This document shows positions 26,960 to 38,436 of a DNA stretch of 64,000 nucleotides, in pieces. Made by a program: the position numbers and the translations under genes. Within the stretch, counting starts at the first letter, position 1. The number at the start of each line of letters is the position of its first letter. Source of the stretch: Aureimonas mangrovi. GTDB taxonomy: Bacteria; Pseudomonadota; Alphaproteobacteria; Rhizobiales; Rhizobiaceae. Where the stretch lies: contig NZ_CP059692.1 of NCBI RefSeq assembly GCF_014058705.1, positions 1,183,001 through 1,247,000 on the forward strand. The letters run 5' to 3'. The notes under the pieces were generated by a model. It had not been told where the DNA came from, did no database searches, and saw only the letters and a list, made by a program, of their open reading frames with translations.

Positions 26960-28461
26960 GGCCGCACCTGCGGGTTCTCGCCGAGGACGGCGCGGACATA
27001 GGCGGACGGGTCGACCAGTTCGGCGCCCGCCTGCTGCGAGAAGGCGACGAAAGGCTCGGCGTAGATGCCGATCGTCACGGTGATCGCGGCCAGCAGCGTG
27101 ATCGCCGCGATCATCGGCGCGGGGATGGAGCGGGCGGTGGTGCGCGGCAGAACCGGGTCCTTCCAGAAGGCCTCCGTCCAGATCTTCGACATGGAATAGA
27201 GGGTCAGGATGCCGACGAAGAGCGCGGTGCCGGCCAGCCACCATGCACCGTCCTCGAGGCTCGCGTCGATCACCATGAACTTCGCCCAGAAGCCCGACAT
27301 CGGCGGAATGCCGCCGAGCGAGAGGGCGGGGATCAGGAACAGGACGGCAAGCCAGGGCGTGCGCTTCATCAGGCCGCCGCTTTTGCGCAGGTCGAACGTG
27401 CCCGAGGCGCGGTGGATCGCGCCGGCGATGAGAAAGAGGTTCGCCTTCACCACGATGTGGTGGACGATGTAGAAGATGCCGCCGGCCAGCGCCGCGGGCG
27501 TCGCGAGCGCGAGGCCCATCAGCATGTAGCCGATCTGGCTGACGATGTGGAAGGCGAGGATGCGCCGCACGTCCCACTGCACCGCCGCGCCGAACACGCC
27601 GAACAGCATCGTTCCCGCCGCCATCCAGGCCACGATCATGCGCAGGCCCGGATCATCCATCGAGAAGATGAGCGTGAAGACGCGGAAGCAGGCGTAGACG
27701 CCGACCTTCGTCAGAAGGCCGGCGAAGATCGCCGAAACCGTCACCGAGGCGGTGTGGTAGGAGGCGGGCAGCCAGAAGAAGAGCGGGAAGTAGCCCGCCT
27801 TGATGCCAAAGCCGCACAGGAACAGCATTGCCGAGACGGTGAGCGTGATCGAGGGCTCCAGCGTCGGCATCACCACGGCGAGGTCCGCCATGTTGAGCGT
27901 GCCGGTGACGCCGTAGAGCAGCGCCACGGCCATCAGGAAGAGCAGCGTGGAGAAGAGGTTCAAGACCGCGTATTTCAGGACGCCGTCGAGTTGGGCACGC
28001 GTGCGCCCGATCGCGAGAAGGCCCATCGCGGTGATGAGCATGATCTCGAACCAGACGTAGAGGTTGAAGATGTCGCCCGTCAGGAAGGCGCCCATCACGC
28101 CGGCGATCATGCCATGGAACAGGGGATGGAAGCCCGCGCGCTCCTCGCGCTTTCGCACGTCGGCAAGACCATAGAGAATCGTCGCGAAGGCCATGAGGCC
28201 GGTGATCGCCGCCATCGCGGCTCCGAGCCTGTCGGCGGCGAAGACGATGCCGAAGGGCGCGGACCAGCCGCCGAAATACGCGGTCTGCGCGCCGTCGGAC
28301 AGAACGGCGTACAGAAGCGCGAGCGAGGCCGCGAAGGTGGCGACAGTGCCCGTAAGTGAGACCGCGCGCTGCGCCTTCGGGCGATCCCAGAACACGGCGG
28401 CGAGGGCGGCGGTGGCGATCGGTACCAGGACCGGCCAGAGGACCATGTTGTCGGTAAGCAT
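26956..28461 (-). CDS. mnhD: Na+/H+ antiporter subunit D
   Basis: 501 residues from ATG at 28461 and about 14 membrane helices. It is homologous to NADH dehydrogenase subunits NuoL/M/N; the proton channel helix carries GDIFNLYVWFEIMLITAMGLL and the helix with FIVHHIVVKANLFLIAGAI holds the conserved Lys and His. It forms a proton pathway of the Mrp complex. It overlaps mnhE by four bases. Confidence 0.95.
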   Translation of the reverse strand: MLTDNMVLWPVLVPIATAALAAVFWDRPKAQRAVSLTGTVATFAASLALLYAVLSDGAQTAYFGGWSAPFGIVFAADRLGAAMAAITGLMAFATILYGLADVRKREERAGFHPLFHGMIAGVMGAFLTGDIFNLYVWFEIMLITAMGLLAIGRTRAQLDGVLKYAVLNLFSTLLFLMAVALLYGVTGTLNMADLAVVMPTLEPSITLTVSAMLFLCGFGIKAGYFPLFFWLPASYHTASVTVSAIFAGLLTKVGVYACFRVFTLIFSMDDPGLRMIVAWMAAGTMLFGVFGAAVQWDVRRILAFHIVSQIGYMLMGLALATPAALAGGIFYIVHHIVVKANLFLIAGAIHRASGTFDLRKSGGLMKRTPWLAVLFLIPALSLGGIPPMSGFWAKFMVIDASLEDGAWWLAGTALFVGILTLYSMSKIWTEAFWKDPVLPRTTARSIPAPMIAAITLLAAITVTIGIYAEPFVAFSQQAGAELVDPSAYVRAVLGENPQVRP

Positions 28462-28463
28462 TG

Positions 28464-28841
28464 TCAGGCGCGGTCCTCGTCGAAAGGCGTGCCGAGCCGT
28501 TCCGCGACGTCGAGCTCGGCATTGTCGAGTGTGCCGATCGAGCGCTGGATCTGCAGGGCGAGCGCGGCGACGTAGGCCGTCAGCGCGAAACCAATGACGA
28601 TGGCCGTCAGGATCAGGGCTTGTGGCAGCGGATTGGCGGCTTCGGCTGCCAGCGCGTTTTCGCCGCCCGGAATGACCGGGGGCACCTGCGAGACGATGCG
28701 CCCGGCGTAGAAGATCACGAGGTTCACTGCGATCGACAGGACCGAGACGCCGAGGATGATGCGCACGACGTGGCGCGACAGGATCATGTAGACGCCGCAG
28801 CCGGCGATCGCCGCGATGGCAAATGCATAGAGAAGGTTCAA
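28464..28841 (-). CDS. mnhC: Na+/H+ antiporter subunit C
   Basis: 125 residues from a TTG start at 28841 that overlaps the mnhB stop (TTGA). Three membrane segments with RIILGVSVLSIAVNLVIFYAG and PLPQALILTAIVIGFALTAY, homologous to NuoK. The TTG start is chosen because it gives the family N-terminus LNLLYAFAIAAIAGCGVYMIL without extension. Confidence 0.92.
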   Translation of the reverse strand: MNLLYAFAIAAIAGCGVYMILSRHVVRIILGVSVLSIAVNLVIFYAGRIVSQVPPVIPGGENALAAEAANPLPQALILTAIVIGFALTAYVAALALQIQRSIGTLDNAELDVAERLGTPFDEDRA

Positions 28842-29248
28842 TGCTCGCCCTCCTCTTCGTAGAAGCGCAGGACAAGCGCGAGGATTCCGCTCATCACCAC
28901 GAGATAGACGCCGATATCGAAGATCAGCGCCGTTCCCGTGTGGAAGTCGCCGGCATGGAACCACCAGTGCGTCAGGTAGGAATCGTCGCTGAAAAGGCCG
29001 GGTACGCCGGACACGATCGCCATCACGAGCCCGATGCCCATTACCGTGACGGGATGGAAGGGCAGGGCGCGCCGCGCTGCCGCCACGCCTTCTGCAAGGG
29101 CGAGAACCGCGAAACCGGCCGCTGCCATCAATCCGCCGACGAAGCCGCCGCCTGGCTGGTTGTGGCCTCGATACAGGATGAAAATCGAGACCCCGATCAG
29201 GATGGCGAAGAAGATGCGCGCAAACGCGGTGAGGATCAGCGAGTTCAC
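28838..29248 (-). CDS. mnhB: Na+/H+ antiporter subunit B
   Basis: 136 residues from GTG at 29248. Four membrane segments; YRGHNQPGGGFVGGLMAAAGF is the MnhB/MrpB signature. GTGA overlap with mnhA and TTGA overlap with mnhC show tight coupling. The separate B gene indicates the seven-gene (group 1) Mrp type rather than the fused PhaAB of Sinorhizobium. Confidence 0.93.
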   Translation of the reverse strand: MNSLILTAFARIFFAILIGVSIFILYRGHNQPGGGFVGGLMAAAGFAVLALAEGVAAARRALPFHPVTVMGIGLVMAIVSGVPGLFSDDSYLTHWWFHAGDFHTGTALIFDIGVYLVVMSGILALVLRFYEEEGEH

Positions 29249-31575
29249 GAGGCGCCTCCCGCCGTCTTGCGGATGCGGCGGCGCAGAAGCCCCCAGACCG
29301 TCATGGCGCCGAAGGCTATGACTGCGATCTCGCCCATCGTGTCGAGCGCGCGGAAGTCGACCAGAATGACGTTGACGACGTTGCGCCCGAAGGCTTCCGG
29401 GTAGCTCGTCGCGCGGTAGTAGTCGCTGAGCGTCAGGTCGAGCGGCATCGTTGTCATCGCGGCAAGCGCGAGGAAGACGAGGAAGGCGAAAGCACCACTC
29501 AGGAGCGCGTCCATGCGCCGCTCTGAGCGCATCCGAGTGAGCGTGCGGCGCACCGGCAGGCGTAACAGCAGCGCCATCATGATCACTACGACCAGTACCT
29601 CAACCGAAAACTGGGTGAGCGCGAGGTCCGGGGCGCCGTTGAGCAGGAAGAGAAGCGCCGAGCCGAAGCCGCAGATGCCGGCAGCGACCACCGCGCCCAG
29701 GAGCGAGATCAGCCGCGCGGCGCACACCGCGCCGAACACCATGAAGGCGAGGATCACGGCCGGGCCGATGCGGAACCCGTCGAGCGAGGTGTCGAGCGCG
29801 AACGGGGGAGCGGCTGCGATGAGACCGGCCACGACGATGACGACCGTGGCCCCGAGGACGATCGCGCCGTAACGGTGCTGGTCGCCGTTCTGGAGTATGC
29901 GCGTGGAAAGCTTCGCGATCTTGAGAACGCCGTCGAAGACGAAGTTGTATCCTGCATCACCGAGAGCATGGGAAAGCCGCCCGCCCTGCAGCCTTTGCAG
30001 GAGAGAGGGCCATGCGAGCCAGAGCCCGATGCCCAGCACGACCACGACGGCGCTCAGCGCGAGCATCGGTGTGAAGCCGTGCCAGAGCGAGAAGGACACC
30101 TCGACGGGCGCGCCGACGAGCGCGCTTGCGGCGGGCGCGATCAGCGGGCCTGCGATCAGCGCGGGCGCGAGGCCGAAGAGAAGCGACAGCCCCGCAAGCG
30201 TCACGGGACCGAGCGCCATGCCGGCGACTTCCGAGTGCTGCAACGGCAGCGGCGCAAGCCTGCCGCGGAAGAACGGACCGATGCTGGCGAGCAGCGCAAT
30301 CATCACGAAGGCGGCGTTGCCCAGCACCGTGAGCGCGATCACCAGCCAGTTGGTGCCGGCGTTCAGCTGCGCCTCGAAGATATATTCCTTCGCGATGAAG
30401 GCGACCATCGGCGGAAGGCCGGCCATCGAGATCGCCGCGAGACCCGCAGCCGCGGCTGTCCACGGTAGGGCCGTGGCGAGCCCGCTCATCTGCGTGACCT
30501 CGGTGCGGCCCGTCGCATGGATAGCCGTGCCGGCACAGAAGAAAAGAGCGGCCTTGTAAAGCGCGTGGCCGAGGATGAAGCCGATCGTGGCGATCGCCGC
30601 CGTGTCGCCTTCAAGGCCGATCAGGAGGACGAGCAGGCCGAGCGAGCCGACGGTCGAGTGCGCGAGGATGGCCTTGAAGCCGGGCTGGGTGAGGGCTCGC
30701 ACGCCCCCGACGATCAGCGTCGCCGTGCCGAAGACGATCAGCGTGATGCCGAAGGCGGGCATGGCCGAAAAGGGCTGGTCAAGCCGGGCCAGCAGATAGA
30801 CGCCGAGCTTCACCATCGTCGCCGAATGCAGATAGGCCGAAGCCGGTGTCGGCGCGGCCATCGCGCCGGGTAGCCAGAAGTGGAACGGCACCTGCGCGGA
30901 CTTGGTGAAGGCGCCGAGGAGCACCAGCACGAGGATGGCGGGCGCCAGCGGCGAAGCGGCCAGTTCATCGCCGCGCGTCGCGATCTCGCTCAGCGAATAG
31001 GTGTCGAGTGCTAGGCCGATGAGCAGGATGCCTGCGAACAGCGCCAGACCGCCGCCCGCGGTGACGATCAGCGACTGGAGCGCGGCCTTGCGGGCGCTCG
31101 CCTTGTAGGAATCGAAGCCGATCAGGAGGAAGGAGACGAGGCTCGTCAGCTCCCAGAAGACGTAGAGGACGATCAGGTGGTCCGTCAGCACCGTGCCGAG
31201 CATGGCCGACATGAACAGGAGGATCAGCGCGATGAAGTTCGCGCCCTTCTCCGGTGACTTCTCGGCGAAATAGGCGCCGGCATAGATCGTCACCAGCGTG
31301 CCGATGCCGGTGATGAGAAGCGAGAAGAGCCAGGAAAAGCCGTCGAGCCGGAAGGTGAGTTCGACGTTGAGAGCGGGCACCCACTCCACCGTCTCGCTCA
31401 ATGGGCCATTGGCGGGAAGGCCGAGGCCGAGCATCAGCAACGCGACGAAGAGGCCGCCCGGCGCCAGCGCCATGATCCAGCCGCCGTGCGGGGCGAAGCG
31501 GAGAGCGAGAGGGCGAGCGAGAAGGGCGGAGGCGAAGGCCGCGAGAATGATCGAGGTCAACGTCAGGCTCTTCAC
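29245..31575 (-). CDS. mnhA: Na+/H+ antiporter subunit A
   Basis: 776 residues from GTG at 31575 (VKSLTLTSIILAAFASALLARPLALRF); a TTG at 31641 would add 22 residues without membrane character. About 20 helices, NuoL-like core with LFMSAMLGTVLTDHLIVLYVFWELTSLVSFLLIGF and AHSTVGSLG, then C-terminal DUF4040/MrpA extension (NGAPDLALTQFSVEVLVVVI and ALDTMGEIAVIAFGAM). It is the main subunit of the Na+/H+ exchange complex and the first gene of the operon. Confidence 0.94.
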   Translation of the reverse strand: MKSLTLTSIILAAFASALLARPLALRFAPHGGWIMALAPGGLFVALLMLGLGLPANGPLSETVEWVPALNVELTFRLDGFSWLFSLLITGIGTLVTIYAGAYFAEKSPEKGANFIALILLFMSAMLGTVLTDHLIVLYVFWELTSLVSFLLIGFDSYKASARKAALQSLIVTAGGGLALFAGILLIGLALDTYSLSEIATRGDELAASPLAPAILVLVLLGAFTKSAQVPFHFWLPGAMAAPTPASAYLHSATMVKLGVYLLARLDQPFSAMPAFGITLIVFGTATLIVGGVRALTQPGFKAILAHSTVGSLGLLVLLIGLEGDTAAIATIGFILGHALYKAALFFCAGTAIHATGRTEVTQMSGLATALPWTAAAAGLAAISMAGLPPMVAFIAKEYIFEAQLNAGTNWLVIALTVLGNAAFVMIALLASIGPFFRGRLAPLPLQHSEVAGMALGPVTLAGLSLLFGLAPALIAGPLIAPAASALVGAPVEVSFSLWHGFTPMLALSAVVVVLGIGLWLAWPSLLQRLQGGRLSHALGDAGYNFVFDGVLKIAKLSTRILQNGDQHRYGAIVLGATVVIVVAGLIAAAPPFALDTSLDGFRIGPAVILAFMVFGAVCAARLISLLGAVVAAGICGFGSALLFLLNGAPDLALTQFSVEVLVVVIMMALLLRLPVRRTLTRMRSERRMDALLSGAFAFLVFLALAAMTTMPLDLTLSDYYRATSYPEAFGRNVVNVILVDFRALDTMGEIAVIAFGAMTVWGLLRRRIRKTAGGAS

Positions 31576-31651
31576 TCCCCCAAGGCCGATCGGACGCAAT
31601 TTCGCCCCGGAAAGGCCGATGATGCGCGCCCTTTCTGTCAATCAGGAACCG

Positions 31652-31667
31652 AAAGGGCAATCCCTTT
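31652..31667. repeat. Short inverted repeat upstream of mnhA and dgcN
   Basis: AAAGGG-CAAT-CCCTTT followed by two more T. It lies in the divergent region 31576-31784, which otherwise shows no gene. It could be a weak terminator-like stem or an operator. Confidence 0.3.
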
Positions 31668-31784
31668 TTGGCCCGTTCACGGGCGCGTGAGGCGTTTTTG
31701 AGGACAGCCGGATTTTGAGCCTTGCGACGCCTTCCCACGCTGCCCGAAGCACTCTAGGAACGATGGTCTGACGGAGCGGAGTGG

Positions 31785-32798
31785 ATGATGAAGATTCAGG
31801 CGCCCTACCTCATGTTCCTCGGCGACGTGCCGGATCAGCTCGCGGCCAAGACCGCACACGGCATCGTCGACTGGCGGCGCGAATGGTGCGTCGGCCAGAT
31901 GCGCCTGCCGGGCTGCGGCGCGGATCTCTCGATCCCGGACATGGACATCGTCGAGGGGCGCGAAGCCGGCGCGAAGACGCTGGTCGTCGGCGTCGCCAAT
32001 GCCGGCGGCGTTCTCCCGGATCACTGGACGGCGGCCATCGTCGAGGCGATCGAGGCCGGCATGGACGTCGCCTCCGGCCTACACACGCGCCTCGGCTCGG
32101 TGCCGGAGATCGCCGAGGCTGCCGAGCGGATGGGTGCCAAGCTCCACGACGTGCGCCATTCCACGCAGCGCTTCGCCACGGGCAAGGGCACGAAGCGTTC
32201 GGGCAAACGGATTCTGACGGTCGGCACGGACTGCTCGGTCGGCAAGAAGTACACGGCGCTGGCGCTCGAGAAGGCGATGCGCGATGCCGGCATGGATGCC
32301 GATTTCTGCCCCACGGGCCAGACGGGAATCTTCATCGCCGGGCGGGGCGTCGCGATCGACGCCGTCGTCGCGGACTTCATCTCCGGCGCCGTGGAGTGGC
32401 TGGCGCCCGAGGCCGATCCGAACCATTGGGATGTGATCGAGGGGCAGGGCTCCCTGTTCCACCCGTCCTTCGCCGGGGTCTCGCTCGGCCTCCTGCACGG
32501 CGCGCAGGCCGACGCGTTCGTGGTCTGTCACGAGCCGACGCGCACCAACATGCGCGGCGTCCAGCATAAGCTGCCGACGATCCAGGAGGTTATCGACCTG
32601 ACGATCCGCTGCGGCAGCCTGACCAACCCCGCGATCCGGCCCGTCGGCATCGCGGTGAACACGCACGCGCTCGGCGAGGCCGAGGCGCGCGACTATCTCG
32701 CGAAGGTTTCTGCGGACCATGGCTTGCCGGCCAGCGACCCGGTGCGCTTCGGGGTCGAGGAGATCGTGGCGCGCCTGAAGGAGAGCTTCGCCGGCTGA
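31785..32798 (+). CDS. dgcN: D-glutamate N-acetyltransferase, DUF1611 family
   Basis: 337 residues. The N-terminal MKIQAPYLMFLGDVPDQLAAKTAHGIVDWR region, the P-loop-like GTDCSVGKKYTALAL (about 145-159) and EGQGSLFHPSFAGVSLGLLHG match the DUF1611/DgcN family. DgcN acetylates D-glutamate, and DgcA then epimerises the product to N-acetyl-L-glutamate. No dgcA-like enolase-superfamily gene follows; metH comes next instead. Two adjacent ATG codons begin the gene. GGAG precedes the start. Confidence 0.82.
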   Translation: MMKIQAPYLMFLGDVPDQLAAKTAHGIVDWRREWCVGQMRLPGCGADLSIPDMDIVEGREAGAKTLVVGVANAGGVLPDHWTAAIVEAIEAGMDVASGLHTRLGSVPEIAEAAERMGAKLHDVRHSTQRFATGKGTKRSGKRILTVGTDCSVGKKYTALALEKAMRDAGMDADFCPTGQTGIFIAGRGVAIDAVVADFISGAVEWLAPEADPNHWDVIEGQGSLFHPSFAGVSLGLLHGAQADAFVVCHEPTRTNMRGVQHKLPTIQEVIDLTIRCGSLTNPAIRPVGIAVNTHALGEAEARDYLAKVSADHGLPASDPVRFGVEEIVARLKESFAG

Positions 32799-32825
32799 GG
32801 CGTTGAGATTGCTCGCCTCATGATG

Positions 32826-32851
32826 ATATAAGGACTTCTTTATATCCTTAT
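32826..32851. promoter_or_regulatory. Palindromic operator upstream of metH (SahR-like site)
   Basis: Two overlapping inverted repeats in an AT-rich patch. ATATAAGGAC and TTCTTTATAT (32826-32845) match at 8 of 10 positions. ATAAGGA (32828-32834) and TCCTTAT (32845-32851) match perfectly. The ATATAA..A/T..TTATAT pattern resembles sites reported for SahR, an ArsR-family repressor of methionine-cycle genes in Proteobacteria that responds to S-adenosylhomocysteine. The site ends 30 bases before the metH ATG. Regulator identity is inferred. Confidence 0.6.
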
Positions 32852-32881
32852 GGGCCGGCTTGCCGGCAGACGGGTGAGGCA

Positions 32882-36661
<3,780 letters not shown>

Positions 36662-36663
36662 GG

Positions 36664-36689
36664 AACCCGCGCAGCCGGCCGCGGGTTTT
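36664..36689 (+). terminator. Rho-independent terminator after metH
   Basis: AACCCGCG (36664-36671), eight-base loop, CGCGGGTT (36680-36687), then TT and C. The stem starts three bases after the stop codon. The next gene begins 29 bases later with its own ribosome binding site (GGGAGG). Confidence 0.8.
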
Positions 36690-36717
36690 CCCGGATCATC
36701 CGATCCGGGAGGCTGAC

Positions 36718-37035
36718 ATGCCGCGTGGAGACAAGTCGAAATACACGGACAAGCAGGAGCGCAAGGCCGACGCGATCGCCGATTCCTACGAGAAGCGCGG
36801 CGTTTCCGAAAAGGAGGCGGAGCGCCGCGCCTGGGCGACCGTCAACAAGGACGATGGCGGCGGCAACAAGCCGGGTGGCTCGGGGCGCGGCAAAGAGACA
36901 GGCAACCCCGCCGCGCACAAGGGCGGTGAGAAGGGCGGCAAGGCTGCCGCCTCGCGCAGCGCCGCCGACCGCTCGGCTTCCGCGAAGAAGGCGGCCGAGA
37001 CGCGCAAACGCAACCGTGAGAAAGCCGCGGGCTGA
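36718..37035 (+). CDS. Small basic Gly/Lys-rich protein, plasmid-stabilization-like annotation family
   Basis: 105 residues. MPRGDKSKYTDKQERKADAI followed by SYEKRGVSEKEAERRAWATVNK is a conserved alphaproteobacterial N-terminus often labelled plasmid stabilization protein. From residue about 43 it is low complexity, rich in Gly, Lys, Ala and Arg (KPGGSGRGKETGN, AASRSAADRSASAKKAAETRKRNREKAAG), hence probably disordered and nucleic-acid binding. The label rests on old homology and the function is unknown. It lies behind the metH terminator. Confidence 0.7.
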   Translation: MPRGDKSKYTDKQERKADAIADSYEKRGVSEKEAERRAWATVNKDDGGGNKPGGSGRGKETGNPAAHKGGEKGGKAAASRSAADRSASAKKAAETRKRNREKAAG

Positions 37036-37108
37036 CGGTGGGAGGCCGTTGCGGAGCTGGCGATCCCGCGTCACACTTTGTGAGGGCGTGATGTAGCTGC
37101 GGCAGGGG

Positions 37109-38419
37109 ATGGATGGCAATGCGGCGGGATGGTCGATGAGGGGCGATCCACGCAGCCACGGCCTGTGGGAGCAATCCGCGCCGCCCGCCCCACCGACGCA
37201 GGCCCTGGAGGGTGAGGACGATGTCGATTTCGTCATCGTCGGCGCGGGATACACCGGCCTGTCCGCAGCACTGCATCTGGCAGAGGCTGGCGCGCGACCC
37301 GTTGTCCTGGACGCCTGCGAAATCGGCTTCGGCGGTTCAGGCCGCAATGTCGGCCTCGTCAATGCAGGCCTGTGGCTGCGCCCGGACGAGGCACGCGATG
37401 CGCTGCCGGCACCCTACGGCGAACGGCTGATCGCACTTCTCGGCGCGGGGCCGCAGGCCGTGTTCGACCTCGTGAAGCGGCATTCGATCCCCTGCGAAGC
37501 GATACAGGCCGGCACGCTGCATTGCGCGGTCGGCGCCGGAGGCGAGCGCGAACTCGCCGCGCGCGCCGCACAATGGCGAAAGCTCGGCGCGCCCGTGCGG
37601 CTGCTCGATGCCGCGGAGGCCGCGGCCGCGATCGGCACGAGGGCATACGGCGCCGCACTTCTGGACGAGAGAGCCGGCACCATCCAGCCGCTCGCCTACG
37701 TGCGGGGTCTGGCTCGCGCGGCGATCCTTGCGGGCGCGACCATCCACACGAACTCGCCCGTCACACGCGCGAGCGAAGAGAACGGGCGCTGGCTGATCGA
37801 GACGCCGCGCGGCCGGCTGCGCGCGGGGTTCGTGCTGGTTGCGACCAACGCCTATTCGCACGGGCCTTTCGCCGATGTCGGGCAGGAGCTGGTGCGGCTT
37901 CCCTATTTCAACTTCGCGACCGCGCCGCTGCCGCCGGAGCGCGTAGCGGAGATTCTTCCGGGCCGGCAAGGCGCATGGGACACGCGCGAAATCCTCTCCT
38001 CGTTTCGTCTCGATGCCACTGGGCGGCTCGTCTTCGGCTCCGTCGGGGCGCTGCGGGGAACCGGCCACGCCATCCACGCCGCCTGGGCGCGGCGCGCCAT
38101 GACGCAGCTCTTTCCGTCCTTGCGCGACACCGCATTCGAGAGCTGCTGGTTCGGGCAGATCGGCATGACGGCGGATGCGGTGCCGCGCCTGCATCGGCCG
38201 GCGCCGAACATGATCTCGTTCAGTGGATACAACGGCCGGGGCATCGCGCCAGGCACGGTATTCGGCCGATTGGCTGCACAGTTCATGACCGGCTCGCTCG
38301 CCGAGGCCGACATGCCGCTGCCGTTTACGCCTTTGTCGCGCGTGCGGTTGCGCGGGGCCCGCGAAGCCTACTACGAAGTCGGTGCACAGCTCGCCCATGC
38401 CGTGGGCGCCCGAACCTGA
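37109..38419 (+). CDS. FAD-dependent amine oxidoreductase, probable L-pipecolate oxidase
   Basis: 436 residues from ATG at 37109; ATG at 37136 (MRGDPRSHGLWEQSAP) is an alternative start that matches family N-termini well. The FAD motif is DFVIVGAGYTGLSAALHLAE (about 41-60); FGGSGRNVGLVNAGLW and C-terminal GYNGRGIAPGTVFG are typical of the DAO/PuuB family. The adjacent gene encodes an AmaB-like dehydrogenase, which in Pseudomonas putida is paired with the L-pipecolate oxidase AmaA. The pair would convert pipecolate to piperideine-6-carboxylate and then to 2-aminoadipate. A gamma-glutamylputrescine oxidase is the main alternative. Confidence 0.75.
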   Translation: MDGNAAGWSMRGDPRSHGLWEQSAPPAPPTQALEGEDDVDFVIVGAGYTGLSAALHLAEAGARPVVLDACEIGFGGSGRNVGLVNAGLWLRPDEARDALPAPYGERLIALLGAGPQAVFDLVKRHSIPCEAIQAGTLHCAVGAGGERELAARAAQWRKLGAPVRLLDAAEAAAAIGTRAYGAALLDERAGTIQPLAYVRGLARAAILAGATIHTNSPVTRASEENGRWLIETPRGRLRAGFVLVATNAYSHGPFADVGQELVRLPYFNFATAPLPPERVAEILPGRQGAWDTREILSSFRLDATGRLVFGSVGALRGTGHAIHAAWARRAMTQLFPSLRDTAFESCWFGQIGMTADAVPRLHRPAPNMISFSGYNGRGIAPGTVFGRLAAQFMTGSLAEADMPLPFTPLSRVRLRGAREAYYEVGAQLAHAVGART

Positions 38420-38436
38420 TCGCCGAGGACCATGCC

